Origin: Catellatospora paridis
GTDB taxonomy: Bacteria > Actinomycetota > Actinomycetes > Mycobacteriales > Micromonosporaceae
Assembly: GCF_009720365.1 (NCBI RefSeq)
Contig: NZ_WBZD01000038.1
Location: forward strand, 115,421 to 179,420
Reading direction: 5' to 3'
DNA length: 64,000 nucleotides
Shown here: positions 62,460-64,000 of the stretch, one piece after another
How positions within the stretch are numbered: the stretch's first letter is position 1
Layout of the letters: the number at the start of each line of letters is the position of its first letter
Position numbers and translations under genes: made by a program
Notes under the pieces: model-generated
Seen by the model: the letters and a program-made list of their open reading frames with translations, nothing else
Database searches by the model: none
Told to the model about the DNA's origin: nothing

Positions 62460-63383
62460 TCACCGGCGCGGTGGCACCGCGATCCGGGCCAGCTCCTCGG
62501 CCACCACGATCTCCCCGTCGAAATGCGCCGCGGCCTCGTGGCCGAACACGGCCGCGTCCGGGTGCCGCTGGGAGAAGTGGGTGAGCACGAGCTTGCGTAC
62601 GCCCGCCTCGGTGGCGATCCGGGCGGCCTGCGCCGCCGTGAGGTGACCGGCCTCCGCCGCCAGCGCCGCCTCCGACTCCAGGAACGTCGACTCGATGACG
62701 AGCAGGTCGGCATCCGCGGCCAGCTGGATCGCGGCGTCGCACCAGCCGGTGTCCATCACGAATGCGGCCACCTGCCCCAGGCGCGGCTCGCTGACCTCGT
62801 CGAGGGTCACCAGGCGGCCGTCGGCCACCACCGTGCCCACCCGCTGCAGCACGCCGACGTCCGGCCCGCGTACGCCGAGCGCGGCCAGCCGCTCCGGCAG
62901 CATCCGCCGGCCGTCAGGCTCGGCCAGGCGGTAGCCGAACGACTCGACCGGATGCCGCAGCCGGCGCGCGCTGAGCGTGCCGAACGGGCCGGTGGCCAGC
63001 ACGCCGTCCGCCTCGACCGGACACTCCGCGAGGCGGGCCTGGTCGTGGAAGTGGCTGGCGTGGCGCAGCCGTTGCAGGAACTCCGCGCCGGAGCCGGGGA
63101 AGTGGATCGGCACCTCGTGCGGCACCCGGTCCAGTGACAGCCGCTGCACGATGCCCGGCAGGCCGAGGCAGTGGTCGCCGTGGAAGTGCGTGACGCAGAT
63201 CCGGGTGATGTCGCTCGCCGCGGCGCCCGCCAGCAGCAGCTGCCGCTGGGCGCCCTCGCCCGGGTCGAACAGGATGCCCTGGTCGTCCCAGCGCAGCAGG
63301 TAGCCGTTGTGCGCGCGCTGGCGGGTGGGCACCTGGCTCGCCGTGCCGAGCACGATCAGCTCCCGGCTCACCCGCGCCCCCAC
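62460..63383 (-). CDS. rnz: Ribonuclease Z
   Basis: 307 residues. Cuts the 3' trailer from pre-tRNAs lacking encoded CCA; may also act on other RNAs. Metallo-beta-lactamase motifs: [13 protein letters not shown] near 65-77 (first metal site), MDTGWCD (Asp ligand region) and [10 protein letters not shown] near 273-282 with the PxKxR-like tail replaced. [19 protein letters not shown] start ([12 protein letters not shown]) matches the short tRNase Z form. GTG 63383, or GTG 63371 four codons on; neither has a ribosome site. Confidence 0.93.
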   Translation of the reverse strand: MGARVSRELIVLGTASQVPTRQRAHNGYLLRWDDQGILFDPGEGAQRQLLLAGAAASDITRICVTHFHGDHCLGLPGIVQRLSLDRVPHEVPIHFPGSGAEFLQRLRHASHFHDQARLAECPVEADGVLATGPFGTLSARRLRHPVESFGYRLAEPDGRRMLPERLAALGVRGPDVGVLQRVGTVVADGRLVTLDEVSEPRLGQVAAFVMDTGWCDAAIQLAADADLLVIESTFLESEAALAAEAGHLTAAQAARIATEAGVRKLVLTHFSQRHPDAAVFGHEAAAHFDGEIVVAEELARIAVPPRR

Positions 63384-63543
63384 GCGGAGATCGTCTTCAC
63401 CGGGGGAGGGTACCGCGCCGGAGACGCCCAGCGTTCTTCCAGCAAGGGCCGAGGTCGCGCCGACGTCGCCTGCCTAACGTCGCCGGGACAGGTCACGAAG
63501 GGGTACGCCCGCACAGGGCCACCAGGGGCAGGGGGACGAGGCG

Positions 63544-64000
63544 ATGGGACACGACCACGAGGGCCAGCGGGTGAGCCGCCGGTCGATCTTCGCGGGGATC
63601 AGCTCGATCGGGCTGGGCAGCCTGCTCGCCGCATGCGGCGACGGCACGCCCGCCACGACGACCAGCGGCGAGGCGGTGTCGCCGGACGCGACCACCTCGG
63701 CGGACCTGACCGGCCTGTTCGCCGACGCCAACACGTGCCGGCTGTCGCCGTCCACCACGCAGGGGCCGTACTACTTCGACGCGGACAAGATCCGCAGTGA
63801 CATCCGGGAGGACCGGGCCGGGAGCCGGCTGCGGGTGGTGCTGAGAGTCCAGGACAGCGAGCAGTGCAAGCCGCTGTCCAACGCGGTCGTGGAGATCTGG
63901 CACTGCGACGCGGCGGGCCTGTACTCCGGCGCGGAGTCGCTGTCCTCGGGCGGCGGCGGGCAGCCGGGCGCCGGTGGGCAGCCCGGTGGCGCCCCGCCCA
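63544..64000 (+). CDS. Secreted intradiol-dioxygenase-like lipoprotein, N-terminal part
   Basis: Starts ATG 63544 and runs off the right edge (152 codons seen). SRRSIFAGISSIGLGSLLAAC is a Tat-like signal (paired Arg) ending in lipobox Cys32. Next come STTQGPYYFDADKIRSDIRED near 75-95 and LSNAVVEIWHCDAAGLYSG near 117-135, which match the intradiol ring-cleavage dioxygenase family (protocatechuate 3,4-dioxygenase beta-like, first iron-ligand Tyr in LYSG). Then a Gly/Gln/Pro-rich insert begins. Lipid-anchored members are common in soil actinobacteria; the substrate is uncertain. Confidence 0.85.
   Translation, partial: MGHDHEGQRVSRRSIFAGISSIGLGSLLAACGDGTPATTTSGEAVSPDATTSADLTGLFADANTCRLSPSTTQGPYYFDADKIRSDIREDRAGSRLRVVLRVQDSEQCKPLSNAVVEIWHCDAAGLYSGAESLSSGGGGQPGAGGQPGGAPP

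Overview
The window is chromosomal DNA from a high-GC actinomycete. Coding style (strong third-position GC, many GTG starts, stop/start overlaps of the ATGA and GTGA kind), the Mfd-MazG-enolase-FtsB-DUF501-Ppx gene order shared with Mycobacterium, and several families of dispersed palindromic repeats point to the Micromonosporaceae (for example a Catellatospora- or Actinoplanes-like genus). The family call is inference; the class is secure. No rRNA, CRISPR array, transposase or prophage gene was seen. There is one tRNA gene.

Layout. 1-6042: a partial membrane protein, isocitrate dehydrogenase (icd), then a leftward run of a DeoR repressor, galT, an alpha/beta hydrolase and an unusual S51-like/CysS-C-terminal fusion. 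6181-22570: an exopolysaccharide locus with a GT2 glycosyltransferase, two sulfotransferases, a WecG/TagA glycosyltransferase, two GH26-like glycosidases, a methyltransferase, a flippase, a kinase-fold protein, an O-antigen ligase-like polymerase and a Wzz-like chain-length protein. It is followed by an APS kinase that would make the sulfate donor PAPS. Together these suggest a sulfated surface polysaccharide. 22771-27260: PEP carboxylase, an SDR and a small lipoprotein. 27501-41295: mfd, ogt, a membrane protein, a SurA-like lipoprotein with mazG, a DUF885 metallopeptidase, a lipoprotein, eno, ftsB, DUF501, argA and ppx. 41366-50066: PadR with its HAAS-type membrane partner, two tandem LppU-like proteins, dienelactone hydrolase, a type-5 uracil-DNA glycosylase, then a DUF4129/MoxR/DUF58 envelope operon. 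50150-64000: type-II NADH dehydrogenase, a large GT-C-like membrane protein, tRNA-Leu(UAA), a Bax-inhibitor-1 protein, a thiolase, two tandem SGNH hydrolases, DUF1232, cystathionine beta-synthase, a choice-of-anchor-A surface protein, a small Cys/Trp-rich protein, RNase Z, and the start of a secreted intradiol-dioxygenase-like protein.

Themes that cut across genes. (1) The tRNA-Leu(UAA) is the equivalent of Streptomyces bldA. Among the genes here only three in-frame TTA codons were found by eye: codon 5 of the polysaccharide polymerase, codon 261 of the S51-like fusion (brought in by a repeat) and codon 343 of moxR. (2) Several gene junctions carry a small cassette that is itself an open mini-ORF, overlapping the upstream stop and the downstream start, with a conserved right end containing a Shine-Dalgarno and coding for DERSEE. 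(3) Two or three families of palindromic repeats recur, and one is inserted in frame inside a gene. (4) At least eight genes have a TANNNT -10 hexamer 6-8 bases before the start codon and no Shine-Dalgarno, so they are probably leaderless.
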